DNA of 64,000 nucleotides from Xylophilus sp. GW821-FHT01B05 (GCA_038961845.1 CP152408.1:1302001-1366000), one strand, 5' to 3'. Shown: positions 43,197-51,902, counted from the stretch's first letter. Program-made: numbers and translations. The notes: generated by a model from the letters alone, not told the origin.

Positions 43197-43299
43197 CCTC
43201 CAGGCTACGCCCTTCGCGTCTTCGCCTGCCCCTCAAGGGGACACATCCAGCGGGCCCGGCGGAGCTGGTTCCGCGGATGTCTGCTCCGCGGCCTTTGGG
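43197..43299 (+). repeat. Dispersed intergenic repeat, family B, copy 1
   Basis: About 100 bases matching copies near 51206 and 62198: CCAGGCTACGCCCTTCGCG, then a CCCCT-AAGGGG hairpin, CACATCCAGCGG, and a GGTTCCGCGG block. It fills the gap between the SDR and the second Bug gene. Confidence 0.75.
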
Positions 43300-43403
43300 T
43301 GACTCCCTGAATAACTACGCAGCGCCTGGCGGTTACCACCACGGAGCGCTGCATCCCTGCCCGCCATCCATGGGCGTCCTTCGCTAACCAGAGACTTACC
43401 GCC

Positions 43404-44408
43404 ATGTCCTTCTCCATCCGTTCCTCCGCGGCGCTGCCGCGTCGCGCCGTGCTGCTTGGCGCTGCTGCCGCCACCCTGGCCGCCATGCCGGCGTTTGCCC
43501 AGCAGGCCTGGCCTGCGGCCAAGCCCATCACCATCATCGTGCCCTTCGCTGCGGGCGGCACCACCGACATCCTGGCGCGCATCGTCGGCCTGCACCTGGG
43601 CACCGAGCTGGGCCAGCAGGTCATCGTCGACAACCGCGCCGGCGCGGGCGGCAACATTGGTGGCCAACTGGTGGCACGCTCGCCGGCTGACGGCTACACG
43701 CTGCTCATGGGCACCGTGGGCACGCATGCGATCAACCAGTCGCTCTACAAGAAGATGCCCTTTGACCCGATCAAGGACTTTGCACCGATCTCGCGCGTGG
43801 CCAACGTGCCCAACCTGCTGGTGGCCAACCCACAGCAGCCGTTCAAGACCGTGCCCGAGCTGATCGCCTACGCCAAGGCCAACCCGGGCAAGGTCAACTT
43901 CGGTTCCTCGGGCAATGGCAGTTCCATCCACCTGTCGGGTGAGCTGTTCAAGAGCATGGCCAAGGTCGACATGGTCCATGTGCCCTACAAGGGCAGCGCG
44001 CCGGCCGTGACCGACCTGCTGGGCAACCAGATCGCCATCATGTTCGACAACCTGCCTTCGTCCATCCAGTACGTGCGCTCGGGCAAGCTGCGCCCGATCG
44101 CCGTGACCACGGCCAAGCGCTCGCCCGAGCTGCCCGACGTGCCGACCATCGCCGAAGCCGGCGTGCCGGGCTATGAGGCCACCTCGTGGTTCGGCCTGCT
44201 GGCCCCGGCCAAGACGCCCAAGGCCATCGTCGACAGGATCGATGCCGCGTTGATCAAGGTGCTGGCCAACCCCGACGTGAAGAAGCGCCTGAGCGAGCAG
44301 GGCGCCGAGCCCTACGCCGAGACGCCCGAGCAGTTCGCCGCCTTCATCAAGACCGAGACCGCCAAGTGGGGCAAGGTGGTGCAGGAGTCGGGCGCCAGCC
44401 TGGACTGA
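43404..44408 (+). CDS. Second Bug/TctC-type binding protein
   Basis: 334 residues with a signal peptide (PRRAVLLGAAAATLAAMPAFA). Family motifs: ITIIVPFAAGGTTDILARIV, VDNRAGAGGNIGGQLV, MVHVPYKGSAPAVTDLLG and VPTIAEAGVPGYE. It is about the same length as the Bug protein at 41406 but clearly diverged, so this is not a recent tandem duplicate. No permease genes are adjacent. Ligand unknown; organic or aromatic acid likely. Confidence 0.9.
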   Translation: MSFSIRSSAALPRRAVLLGAAAATLAAMPAFAQQAWPAAKPITIIVPFAAGGTTDILARIVGLHLGTELGQQVIVDNRAGAGGNIGGQLVARSPADGYTLLMGTVGTHAINQSLYKKMPFDPIKDFAPISRVANVPNLLVANPQQPFKTVPELIAYAKANPGKVNFGSSGNGSSIHLSGELFKSMAKVDMVHVPYKGSAPAVTDLLGNQIAIMFDNLPSSIQYVRSGKLRPIAVTTAKRSPELPDVPTIAEAGVPGYEATSWFGLLAPAKTPKAIVDRIDAALIKVLANPDVKKRLSEQGAEPYAETPEQFAAFIKTETAKWGKVVQESGASLD

Positions 44409-44412
44409 TGGT

Positions 44413-44441
44413 GGCGGCCTGCCCTGGCGCGGCAGGCCGCC
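44413..44441 (+). terminator. 11-bp GC stem after the second Bug gene
   Basis: GGCGGCCTGCC and GGCAGGCCGCC are perfect complements around seven bases, four bases past the stop. No T-run follows, so it is at best a weak or factor-dependent terminator, or an mRNA-stabilising stem. Confidence 0.5.
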
Positions 44442-44569
44442 AGGCCTGTTGCTGGGTGGCGACACATTTGGATGCCAAAGATGCAAGTTAGTAGCAGTTG
44501 ATTGGCTTTCAGGCCCTGGTCCTTAACATCAGCGCCATGTTCTTTCTTACCGTTCGGCCCATTGAGACA

Positions 44570-44588
44570 GGGGCGGTACGCCCCTTTT
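44570..44588 (+). terminator. Short terminator-like hairpin before the TonB receptor gene
   Basis: GGGGCG-GTA-CGCCCC followed by TTTT, 62 bases upstream of the receptor start. If transcription begins upstream, it could act as an attenuator; if not, it ends the transcript from the Bug gene. No known riboswitch core was recognised around it. Confidence 0.45.
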
Positions 44589-44649
44589 CAGTGCTATTTG
44601 GCTCGCCACCTGCTGGACGGAAAAAAGTAACAGCTGCGCCTTACGCACC

Positions 44650-46527
44650 ATGAAGACGGCCGCGCTGCGCAGAGGCCCTCTTGCCGTGCTGGCGGCGCTG
44701 GTATCGGGCGCTTGCTGGCTGCCCGCTGCCGCCGCGCAGGCCGAGGCGGTGCTGGATGTGACGCAGCGCCCCTTCGAGGAACTGCTCGGCACCGAGATCG
44801 TCACCGCCGCCAAACTGGCCCGGCAGGTCAGCGATGCGGCATCGGCCGTGTCCATCGTGACGGCGCAGGACATTCGTGCCTACGGCTATCGCACGCTGGA
44901 CGACATCCTGGGCAGCATGCGCGGCCTGTACTTGTCGCACGACTTTCGCTATTCGTACCTGGGAGGGCGCGGCTATGGCGACCCGGGCGACTACGCCGGG
45001 CGCATCACGCTGCTGATCGACGGGTATGCCGCGCCCGAAGGCTACTTTGGCCAATCTTTTTTCGGCGAAGACGGCTTTCTGGATGTCGAGCTGATCGAGC
45101 GGGTGGAATACATCCCGGGCGCGGGCTCCAGCAGCTACGGCGGCGGGGCCTTTCTGGGCGTGGTCAACATCATCACCAAGAAGGGCGCGGACTTTGGTAG
45201 CACCCAGGTGGCGTTTGATTTCGGCAGCCACCATTTGCAGAAGCAGCGCATTACCTGGGGCCGGGCATTGGAGGGCGGAGGCGATCTGCTGCTGTCGGCC
45301 TCCCGCTATCGCAGCGAGGGCTACATCTTCCCGACCGATCCGAACTCGGACGCGACGGGCAGGGCCGGGCAGCAGAGCAACCAGCGCTTGTTTGTCAAAG
45401 GCAGCTTCAACGGCTGGACGCTCACGTCGGCCGCCGTGCAGCGGCCCATCGACATCCCCAGCAGCCCAGGTCAACGGGCGACTGACACCAGCGGCTTCAC
45501 CAGCCTGAAGCACGACGCGGACCTGAGCCCGCAGCTCAAGCTCTCCACCCACGCCTACCTGGGGCGCTACCTGTACAGCGCCAACCTGGATGACGCAGGG
45601 GGCATGGAGACGAGCGCCAGCCGCTGGTGGGGCGTGGACACCAAGCTGGTCAGCACCAGGCTGGACCGGCACACCCTGGTCATTGGGGGGGAGTTCCGCA
45701 ACGATGCCCAGCAGTCCTACCAGTCCAGCAGCGCGGTCAATGGCGACTACAGCAATAGCGTTCAACGCAAGACCCTGAGCCTGTATGCCTACGACGACAT
45801 CACGCTGTCATCCCAGACGCAGCTCAACCTGGGGCTGCGCCACGAGCGCCGCGACAACCATACCGGCTTCACCAGCCCCCGTGGTGCCCTGATATGGACG
45901 CCGCAGCCGGGCCGCAGCTTCAAGCTTTCGACGGGTGTTGCGTATCTCCAGCCCACGCCTGATGCCGAGTCCTACCTGCCAGACGCCTCCATCGAGCGCT
46001 TGCGGACCACCGAACTGGTGTGGGAGCAGCGCCTGGCCGCAGCCACCCGGCTGACCAGCTCCATCTACCGCTACCGGATAGACCGGCGTCCGTTCGCCAT
46101 TCCCCTGACCGTCCGTGGCGCCGAGCTCGAGCTGGAGCACCAATGGGCCGAGGGTTCCCGCCTGCGCACCAGCTACGCCTGGCAGGACACGCGCCGCGAA
46201 GACGGCACCTGGCGCATCAACTCGCCGCACCACAACGCCAAGTTCAACTTCACCACGCCGCTGCTGGGCGAGCGGCTGCGGATTGGCACGGAGCTGCAGG
46301 TGCTGGGGCCGCGCCTGCGCTATGACGGCAAGGAGCTCCCTAGCGCGGTGGTGGCCAACCTGACCCTGACGTCTCAGGGCTGGTGGCCGAACTGGCGGGC
46401 CAGCCTGAGTGTGCGCAATGCGTTCAATCGCCGCTATGCAGATGTGAAATACCCCGGCAATGATTTGCAGACCTTCCCCAGGGACGGTCGCAACATCTGG
46501 CTGCAGATCAGCCGGGATTTCAAATGA
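44650..46527 (+). CDS. TonB-dependent outer-membrane receptor
   Basis: 625 residues: signal peptide (first ~29 residues), plug domain (SAVSIVTAQDIRAYGYRTLDDIL to VVNIITKKG, about 55-180), then a 22-strand barrel. It probably carries a ligand across the outer membrane, or senses one. It is overlapped by yfiR-like and diguanylate cyclase genes, an arrangement that suggests the receptor feeds a c-di-GMP switch. It lacks an N-terminal FecA-type signalling domain. Short DVTQRPFEELLGTEIVTAAKL before the plug resembles receptors of this operon type. Confidence 0.9.
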   Translation: MKTAALRRGPLAVLAALVSGACWLPAAAAQAEAVLDVTQRPFEELLGTEIVTAAKLARQVSDAASAVSIVTAQDIRAYGYRTLDDILGSMRGLYLSHDFRYSYLGGRGYGDPGDYAGRITLLIDGYAAPEGYFGQSFFGEDGFLDVELIERVEYIPGAGSSSYGGGAFLGVVNIITKKGADFGSTQVAFDFGSHHLQKQRITWGRALEGGGDLLLSASRYRSEGYIFPTDPNSDATGRAGQQSNQRLFVKGSFNGWTLTSAAVQRPIDIPSSPGQRATDTSGFTSLKHDADLSPQLKLSTHAYLGRYLYSANLDDAGGMETSASRWWGVDTKLVSTRLDRHTLVIGGEFRNDAQQSYQSSSAVNGDYSNSVQRKTLSLYAYDDITLSSQTQLNLGLRHERRDNHTGFTSPRGALIWTPQPGRSFKLSTGVAYLQPTPDAESYLPDASIERLRTTELVWEQRLAAATRLTSSIYRYRIDRRPFAIPLTVRGAELELEHQWAEGSRLRTSYAWQDTRREDGTWRINSPHHNAKFNFTTPLLGERLRIGTELQVLGPRLRYDGKELPSAVVANLTLTSQGWWPNWRASLSVRNAFNRRYADVKYPGNDLQTFPRDGRNIWLQISRDFK

Positions 46528-47060
46528 TGCGCCGCCTCATGTCATGGCTCATCCTTGCGTTCAGCCTGGGGCTGGGGGCGCAGGCCCAGACATTGCCGGC
46601 CGTACCTGAATACACCATGAAGGCGGCCTACCTGTACAACTTTGCGCTGCTGACCGCCTGGCCTGCGGCGTCATCCAGTGCGGCTGAGCCGTTCCGCCTG
46701 TGCCTGTATGGCCAGGACGAGTTTGGTCCGGCCCTCGATGTCCTGAACGGCAAGGACGTCAATGGCCAGACGGTGCGGGTGCTGCGCATCGATCGTGCCG
46801 AGGACGCCTTGCAATGCCGCCTGATCTTCATTGGCGAGACCGATGCCCGCCGCACCGCGCGGCTTGCCGCGGTACTGGGGCGTGCGCCGATCCTCACGGT
46901 CACCGACGCCGACGTGGCCCGCAGCATTGGCGCCGTGATCAGCCTGCGGCCGGAGGACCGCCGGCTGAGCTTTGAAGTCAATGCGAGCGCGGCCCGGCAG
47001 GCCAACCTTCAACTCAGCTCCAAGCTGCTGCGGCTGGCGGCGCGGGTCGTCTCGCCATGA
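46524..47060 (+). CDS. YfiR family periplasmic protein (DUF4154)
   Basis: 178 residues with a signal peptide (MSWLILAFSLGLGAQAQ). YTMKAAYLYNFALLTAWP at the mature start and GAVISLRPEDRRLSFEVN near the end are hallmarks of the YfiR/DUF4154 family. In Pseudomonas, YfiR is a periplasmic repressor of the cyclase YfiN. It overlaps both the receptor and the cyclase gene by four bases, so the three proteins are made in a fixed ratio. Two cysteines (RLCLYG, LQCRLI) could form the redox-sensitive disulfide known for YfiR. Confidence 0.88.
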   Translation: MMRRLMSWLILAFSLGLGAQAQTLPAVPEYTMKAAYLYNFALLTAWPAASSSAAEPFRLCLYGQDEFGPALDVLNGKDVNGQTVRVLRIDRAEDALQCRLIFIGETDARRTARLAAVLGRAPILTVTDADVARSIGAVISLRPEDRRLSFEVNASAARQANLQLSSKLLRLAARVVSP

Positions 47061-48325
47061 GGCTGCGGCATTGGTTTCGCGACCAGTCCATACAGCGCAA
47101 GCTGAGCGGCATAACGGTCGTGGTGATCCTCGCGGCCTTGCTGCCCATCATCAGCATCACCTTGGGATATGAGTACCACGCCCTGCGCCAGGCAGCTCTG
47201 GAAGAGGTGCAGGTGCAGGCCGACATCATCCGGGACAACGCGGCAGCGGCCCTGGCTTTCCGGGACCTGGCCTCGGCGACCGAGGTACTGGACACCTTGC
47301 GTGCATCGCCCGATATTTCCCAGGCGGTCCTCTTCCTGCCCGACGGAAAGGTCTTTGCGCGCTACGCCCCCGGCGACCTTGCACCCCACGTCCGGTTTGA
47401 CGGGGGAGCGGAAGATGGTGAAACCATTTCCTGGAGCAGCATCGTCGTGACGCGCAGCGTCCGCCTGAAGCACCAGGTGGTGGGTTGCCTGGTCATTGAA
47501 ACCAGCCTGAGGTCGCTGCACAAGCGTGTGGGGCTCTATGCGATGGTCATTTTTCTCAGCATGCTGGCCGGGCTGGGCCTGGCCCTGCTGTTGGCGCGCA
47601 GCCTGATTGCCCGCATCACCGATCCGCTGTCCCGGCTGGTCGCGCTCACGCACCGGGTCGCGAGCCAGAAGGACTACACCCTGCGCGAAATGGTGGGCAG
47701 CCATGACGAGGTCGGCGAACTCTCGCAGGCCTTCAACAGCATGCTCTCGCACATCCATGAGCGAGACGAGCGCCTGAACCAGCTCGCCTATTACGACAAC
47801 GTCACGGGCCTGGCCAACCGGCACTACTTCAAGGAGCGGGCCGAGCAGGCCGTGGGCAATGCGCTGCGCTATGGCAGCCGCTGCTGCCTGATGTTTGTCG
47901 ATCTGGACCGCTTCAAGGCCGTCAACGACAACCTGGGGCACGACGCCGGGGACGAACTGCTGCACGCGGTGGCGCAGCGGCTGACCACCACCCTGCGCAA
48001 CAACGATGTGGTGTGCCGTATCGGGGGCGATGAATTCGCCGTCGTTCTCGACAACGTCAAGAGCCTGGAAGACGTGGGCCGGCTGGCGCAGAAAATGGTC
48101 CAGGTGCTGGCGCAAACCTTTCTGCTGCGGGGGCGCGAGGTTTCCATCGGCGCCAGCATCGGCATCAGCGCTTGCCCCGACCACGCGAGCAGCATGGCGG
48201 AACTGCTGCGCTGCGCCGACATCGCCATGTACCAGGCCAAGCTCCAGGGCCGGGGGCAGTTCTGCATCTACAGCCCGGATTTCGAAGTGGGGACGCTACG
48301 CTTTTTTCCACCACCGGAAAACTGA
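47057..48325 (+). CDS. Membrane diguanylate cyclase, YfiN-like
   Basis: 422 residues: membrane helix (about 15-37), a periplasmic CHASE8-like domain, second helix (about 160-185), HAMP, and a GGDEF domain. The active site is intact (GGDEF at 323-327), and an inhibitory site RNND lies five residues before it, so feedback control by c-di-GMP is expected. With the upstream YfiR-like protein this forms a periplasm-controlled c-di-GMP switch similar to YfiBNR, with a TonB receptor in place of YfiB. Confidence 0.93.
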   Translation: MRLRHWFRDQSIQRKLSGITVVVILAALLPIISITLGYEYHALRQAALEEVQVQADIIRDNAAAALAFRDLASATEVLDTLRASPDISQAVLFLPDGKVFARYAPGDLAPHVRFDGGAEDGETISWSSIVVTRSVRLKHQVVGCLVIETSLRSLHKRVGLYAMVIFLSMLAGLGLALLLARSLIARITDPLSRLVALTHRVASQKDYTLREMVGSHDEVGELSQAFNSMLSHIHERDERLNQLAYYDNVTGLANRHYFKERAEQAVGNALRYGSRCCLMFVDLDRFKAVNDNLGHDAGDELLHAVAQRLTTTLRNNDVVCRIGGDEFAVVLDNVKSLEDVGRLAQKMVQVLAQTFLLRGREVSIGASIGISACPDHASSMAELLRCADIAMYQAKLQGRGQFCIYSPDFEVGTLRFFPPPEN

Positions 48326-48369
48326 TTGCGAGACTGCCCAGCAGGGCGAGAATCCGGCCGCTCTATCTC

Positions 48370-49095
48370 TCAGCCCGCGCGCCGATACACCAGCAGCCGC
48401 CCCTTATAGGCCGCCACACCGCCCAGCGCCGCGCGGTCCAGCCGCTCTTCGTGCATGCCAAAACCCAGCGCTGCCATCTGGCGGTTGAAGGCGGCGCGGT
48501 TGCCGCGGTCGGGGTCGACGATCCAGACCTCTGCGGCCGACTCGGCGTGCAGGCTGATGAAGGCGGCCAGTTCGCCGCCGTCGTCGCGCTCGTACAGCAC
48601 GTCGCTGCCTATCACCATGTCGTACAGCCCGGCCACGTCGGCAGACACATGCGCCGCGCCGTCCGCGCGACCGGGCCGCAGGGCCGCGCCCCAGTGGCCG
48701 TGGCGGTACTTCATGGGCGTGAGGTGGTTGAGCCGCAGGTTCTCCAGCAGGAAGCCGGCCGCCAGCGGGTGGCAGTCGCTGGCGGTGATGTCGACGCCGC
48801 GGCGGTGGCTGACCAGGCTGGCCAGCGCCAGGCCGCAGCCGATCTCCAGGATGCGTTCGCCGGCCAATAGCGGCCGCACCGCCATGCGCGCGGCCAACTG
48901 CGCGCCCGAAGGCCAGGGCAGGCCGAACAGGGGCCAACTGGCCGATGAGATGCCCAGGCGCTCGGCTTCGCCCTGCGGGTCAGAGAACTGCTCGCGGTCC
49001 AGCAGCGAGCGGATGAGCAGGTCCGGAGCACCCGCGATAGCGATGCACTCCTGCTTGGTGAGGTAGCCGGGCATCGGGTGGGGCGGGGCCCGCAT
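48370..49095 (-). CDS. Class I SAM-dependent methyltransferase
   Basis: About 241 residues. Motif I is ILEIGCGLALASLV, followed by VDITASDCHP, and MVIGSDVLYERDD, as in the Nnt1/METTL-type protein-lysine methyltransferase family. A start at 49074 (MPGYLTKQE) is equally possible; neither has a clear ribosome site. Substrate unknown; a protein lysine is likely for this subgroup. It converges with the diguanylate cyclase operon and is divergent from the nitroreductase. Confidence 0.8.
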   Translation of the reverse strand: MRAPPHPMPGYLTKQECIAIAGAPDLLIRSLLDREQFSDPQGEAERLGISSASWPLFGLPWPSGAQLAARMAVRPLLAGERILEIGCGLALASLVSHRRGVDITASDCHPLAAGFLLENLRLNHLTPMKYRHGHWGAALRPGRADGAAHVSADVAGLYDMVIGSDVLYERDDGGELAAFISLHAESAAEVWIVDPDRGNRAAFNRQMAALGFGMHEERLDRAALGGVAAYKGRLLVYRRAG

Positions 49096-49217
49096 GGCGG
49101 GCGCCAGGTTGGGACGGGGTGCCGAGTATGCGCCTTGTCCCCAGCCTGGATGGCAGCCACTCCCGCAAACAGATAAGCTCCGCAGCCTCCTATTTCTCTT
49201 TCCATTCGTGCACCACC

Positions 49218-49802
49218 ATGACCATTGATCAGACCGCGCTGGACCAGATCTTCCACAACGCGCGCACCGCCAACGGCTTCCTGGACAAGCCGGTTCCGCA
49301 GGCCCTGCTGCAGCAGGCCTACGACCTGGCCAAGATGGCGCCAACCTCCATGAACACGCAGCCCACGCGCTACGTCTTCCTGGTGTCGCCAGAGTCGCGC
49401 CAGCGCCTGAAGCCCGCACTCTCGCCCGGCAACCTGGACAAGACCCTGGCCGCGCCGGTCACCGTGATCGTCGCCACCGACACGCGCTTCTACGAGAACA
49501 TGCCCCAGGTCTGGCACGGCGAGGGCGCCAAGGAAATGTTCGAAGGCAATGCGCCCATGGCCAGTGCCACGGCCATTCGCAACGGCACGCTGGGCGGCGC
49601 CTATTTCATCCTGGCCGCGCGCGCCGTGGGCCTGGATTGCGGCCCGATGAGCGGCTTCGACATCGCCAAGGTCAACGCCGAGTTCTTCCCCGACGGCCGC
49701 CTGCAGGCCAACTTCCTGATCAACCTCGGCTACGCCGACCACAGCAAGGAATTCAAGCGCAACCCGCGCCTGTCCTTCGAGCAGGCCGCGCAGGTGCTCT
49801 GA
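49218..49802 (+). CDS. rutE: Nitroreductase-family malonic semialdehyde reductase, RutE type
   Basis: 194 residues, flavin-binding nitroreductase fold. APTSMNTQPTRYVF (FMN phosphate loop) and TLGGAYFILAARAVGLDCGPMSGFD match RutE/HadB-type proteins, which reduce malonic semialdehyde to 3-hydroxypropanoate. The rest of the rut pyrimidine pathway is absent from the window, so the physiological substrate may differ. The ATG at 49218 gives MTIDQTALDQIFHNARTANG, the usual start. A strong terminator follows. Confidence 0.85.
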   Translation: MTIDQTALDQIFHNARTANGFLDKPVPQALLQQAYDLAKMAPTSMNTQPTRYVFLVSPESRQRLKPALSPGNLDKTLAAPVTVIVATDTRFYENMPQVWHGEGAKEMFEGNAPMASATAIRNGTLGGAYFILAARAVGLDCGPMSGFDIAKVNAEFFPDGRLQANFLINLGYADHSKEFKRNPRLSFEQAAQVL

Positions 49803-49824
49803 ACCCCACAGGCCCGCGCCACCA

Positions 49825-49852
49825 CGCCCGCCCGTTTCGGCGGGCGTTTTTT
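49825..49852 (+). terminator. Intrinsic terminator after rutE
   Basis: CGCCCGCC-CGTTTC-GGCGGGCG stem followed by six T, 23 bases past the stop. Confidence 0.92.
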
Positions 49853-49856
49853 CTGC

Positions 49857-49921
49857 TGAATTTTCAAAAACTATAGCTAAAAGCTTAGGCTGCACCTGGG
49901 CTAGAGCCACTTTTCATTGAA
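49857..49921 (+). repeat. Dispersed intergenic repeat, family A, copy 3
   Basis: CTATAGCTAAAAGCTTAGG then CACCTGGGCTAGAGCCACT and TTTTC. It follows the rutE terminator in the gap before the parA-like gene. Confidence 0.7.
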
Positions 49922-50062
49922 ATTCCTGGGCGCGGCCGGCCTGTGCCCCTGCGGCGCGAGGTTCTTGCCCCAATCGAGACCCCGCTTGCCGGCCCGTCAT
50001 TTGCACGGTGGCGGCCCAGGCCGCTACAGTGCCCCTGTTCGACAACTCCGCAGGAGCAAGGC

Positions 50063-50680
50063 ATGCCGGTCGTGGTCGTAGCCAACCCCAAGGGTGGCGT
50101 CGGGAAATCGACGCTTGCCACCAACATCGCCGGGCACTATGCGCGCCAGGGCCATGCCGTGATGCTGGGCGACGTGGACCGGCAGCAGTCCTCGCGCTTC
50201 TGGCTCGGGCTGCGGCCGGCAGAGGCGCGGCCCATCACGACCTGGGAGGCGAGCGGCGAGCGCCTGCTGCTCAAGCCGCCGCGCGGCACCACCCATGCGG
50301 TGCTGGACACGCCGGCCGGCCTGCACGGCTGGCGCTCGGCGGACGTGTTCAAGCTGGCCGACAAGATCGTGGTGCCGCTGCAGGCCAGCGTGTTCGACAT
50401 CTTCGCCACACGCGATTTTCTGGATGAGCTGGCCGCACGCGGCGGCCGCAAGCCGCAGATCGGCATCGTCGGCATGCGGGTGGACCCGCGCACCATTGCC
50501 GCCGACCACCTGGGCGAGTTCGTCGGCAGCCTGGGCCTGCCGCTGCTGGCCACGCTGCGCAGCACGCAGAACTACGTGCACCTGGCGGCGCGTGGGCTGA
50601 CCCTGTTCGACGTCACGCCGACGCGGGTGGAGAAAGACCTGGCGCAGTGGGCGCCGCTGCAGCAGTGGCTGGATAGCTGA
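50063..50680 (+). CDS. Orphan ParA family ATPase
   Basis: 205 residues. The deviant Walker A motif KGGVGKST starts near residue 10, followed by GDVDRQQSS and VLDTPAG. It resembles short ParA/MinD-type ATPases that position cargo. No parB, centromere-like repeats or chemotaxis gene is adjacent, so it probably does not segregate DNA here. The ATG at 50063 has AGGAGC before it and begins directly with the P-loop strand, so it is preferred over an upstream in-frame start at 49943. Confidence 0.88.
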   Translation: MPVVVVANPKGGVGKSTLATNIAGHYARQGHAVMLGDVDRQQSSRFWLGLRPAEARPITTWEASGERLLLKPPRGTTHAVLDTPAGLHGWRSADVFKLADKIVVPLQASVFDIFATRDFLDELAARGGRKPQIGIVGMRVDPRTIAADHLGEFVGSLGLPLLATLRSTQNYVHLAARGLTLFDVTPTRVEKDLAQWAPLQQWLDS

Positions 50681-50736
50681 CCTGACCTGTCGCCGCGCCG
50701 ACAGCCAGCGCGCCGGCCGCTGGCTACAGTGGCCGC

Positions 50737-51195
50737 ATGAAGACCTTCGACACCATCGCCGATCTCGTCGCCTGCGTCGGCCAGGAAGTCGCCGTGAGCG
50801 ACTGGACCACCATCACGCAGGAGCAGGTCAACCGCTTCGCCGAGGCGACCGGTGACCACCAGTGGATCCACATCGACCCCGAGCGCGCGCGCAAGGGGCC
50901 TTTTGGCGGGCCGATCGCACATGGTTTTCTCACGCTGTCATTGCTGCCGCTGTTCTCGGAGACGGCGATGCGCGTGCTGCAGACCGGCATGGGCGTGAAC
51001 TACGGCCTGAACCGGGTGCGCTTCCCGGCGCCGGTGCCGGTCGGCAGCCGCCTGCGCGCGCGCTTCGTGCTGCGCGGCGCAGAGCCGGTCGACAAGGGCG
51101 GCACCCAGTTCACCTGGGACATGACGGTCGAGCGTGAAGGCAGCGACAAGCCGGTCTGCGTGGCCGAGTCGCTGTCGCGCCAATACCCGGCCTGA
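50737..51195 (+). CDS. MaoC-like hydratase
   Basis: 152 residues, hot-dog fold. The (R)-hydratase motif lies in ATGDHQWIHIDPERARKGPF with Asp and His as catalytic residues and GPIAHGFLTLSLLP as the second signature. Such enzymes hydrate enoyl-CoA to (R)-3-hydroxyacyl-CoA. It is 56 bases after the parA-like gene and may share its transcript, though no functional link is evident. No thiolase or PHA gene is adjacent. Confidence 0.88.
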   Translation: MKTFDTIADLVACVGQEVAVSDWTTITQEQVNRFAEATGDHQWIHIDPERARKGPFGGPIAHGFLTLSLLPLFSETAMRVLQTGMGVNYGLNRVRFPAPVPVGSRLRARFVLRGAEPVDKGGTQFTWDMTVEREGSDKPVCVAESLSRQYPA

Positions 51196-51205
51196 AATGG
51201 GCTCG

Positions 51206-51310
51206 CCCCCAGGCTGCGCGCACTGCGTGTCGCTGCGCCTTCCCCCTCACCGGGGGCGACGCCAGTGGCCCGGCAAAGCCGGTTCCACGGCATCCCTGGC
51301 CTTTTGGGCT
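51206..51310 (+). repeat. Dispersed intergenic repeat, family B, copy 2
   Basis: CCCCCAGGCTGCGCG, a CCCCCTCACCGGGGG hairpin, GCGACGCCAGTGGCCCGGCA and AGCCGGTTCCACGGCATCCC. It matches copies near 43197 and 62198. It lies after the maoC-like gene. Confidence 0.75.
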
Positions 51311-51365
51311 GCACCAGTGTTACCCCGCGCGGTGAAGCAGCCGCTATCTCTGCGTGGCGGCAGAC

Positions 51366-51401
51366 ATTAAAAAGCCCGCGGGCCGGATCGGCGAGCGGGC
51401 T
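51366..51401 (-). terminator. Intrinsic terminator after the first DUF4148 gene
   Basis: On the minus strand AGCCCGC and GCGGGCT pair around 15 bases and are followed by TTTTAA. It starts five bases past the alternative-frame stop at 51406, not directly at the in-frame stop at 51476. Confidence 0.75.
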
Positions 51402-51475
51402 GGTCTTAGACGCTGGGGTTTTCGCCCTCAGCTATCTGGCCGGCACTCATGCTTGCTGGCGCATCGCGGCACGCG

Positions 51476-51808
51476 TCACGAATGCGATGGGGCGAGGCTG
51501 AGCGACTGAGCGGGCGACTCCGTGCCTTCGGAGGAGTGGTGGGCCGCGTACACCGCGCCGGCACGCACGGCGGCTGGATCGCTTGAGGCGGGCAACGCAG
51601 CCATGCCGATCGACTGTCCAGGCGATTCTCTGCCGGCTGAGCCGTGCTGGGCGGCGTACATCGCTTCCTGCTGTACTGCGGCGGGGTCACGTGAGGATTG
51701 GAACGTGTTCGGGGCCATCGGGTCGCCCATGCTTTGGTTCTGGGCGCTGGCCGCCAGCGGCGCCAGCAGCGCGGCGGCAGAGAGTGTGAGGACGCTAAGG
51801 ATTTTCAT
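51476..51808 (-). CDS. DUF4148-like secreted protein, probably frameshifted at the C-terminus
   Basis: 110 residues with a signal peptide (MKILSVLTLSAAALLAPLAA). It contains two copies of a D-P-A-A-V-x-x-x-A-x-Y-A-A pattern (DPAAVQQEAMYAAQHGS, DPAAVRAGAVYAAHHSS), as in DUF4148 proteins of Burkholderiales, whose function is unknown. The frame stops at 51476, but in another frame the bases 51406-51450 encode GQIAEGENPSV, nearly the same tail as the paralogue at 51963 (GQIAEGENPSF). A frameshift near 51480 has therefore probably removed the conserved end. Confidence 0.7.
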   Translation of the reverse strand: MKILSVLTLSAAALLAPLAASAQNQSMGDPMAPNTFQSSRDPAAVQQEAMYAAQHGSAGRESPGQSIGMAALPASSDPAAVRAGAVYAAHHSSEGTESPAQSLSLAPSHS

Positions 51809-51902
51809 GACGCATCTCCATGGAAGGGGATGGTATGGACCTGGCACGCCAATGGCCGGTTCCGGGCTCGGCCGGGATGTTGCAACTGAATCCGATGCAC
51901 AC

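Noticed and set aside
44409..44649. Cobalamin or c-di-GMP riboswitch before the TonB receptor
   Set aside because: Only a six-base-pair terminator-like hairpin is seen; the conserved cores of these riboswitches were not recognised.
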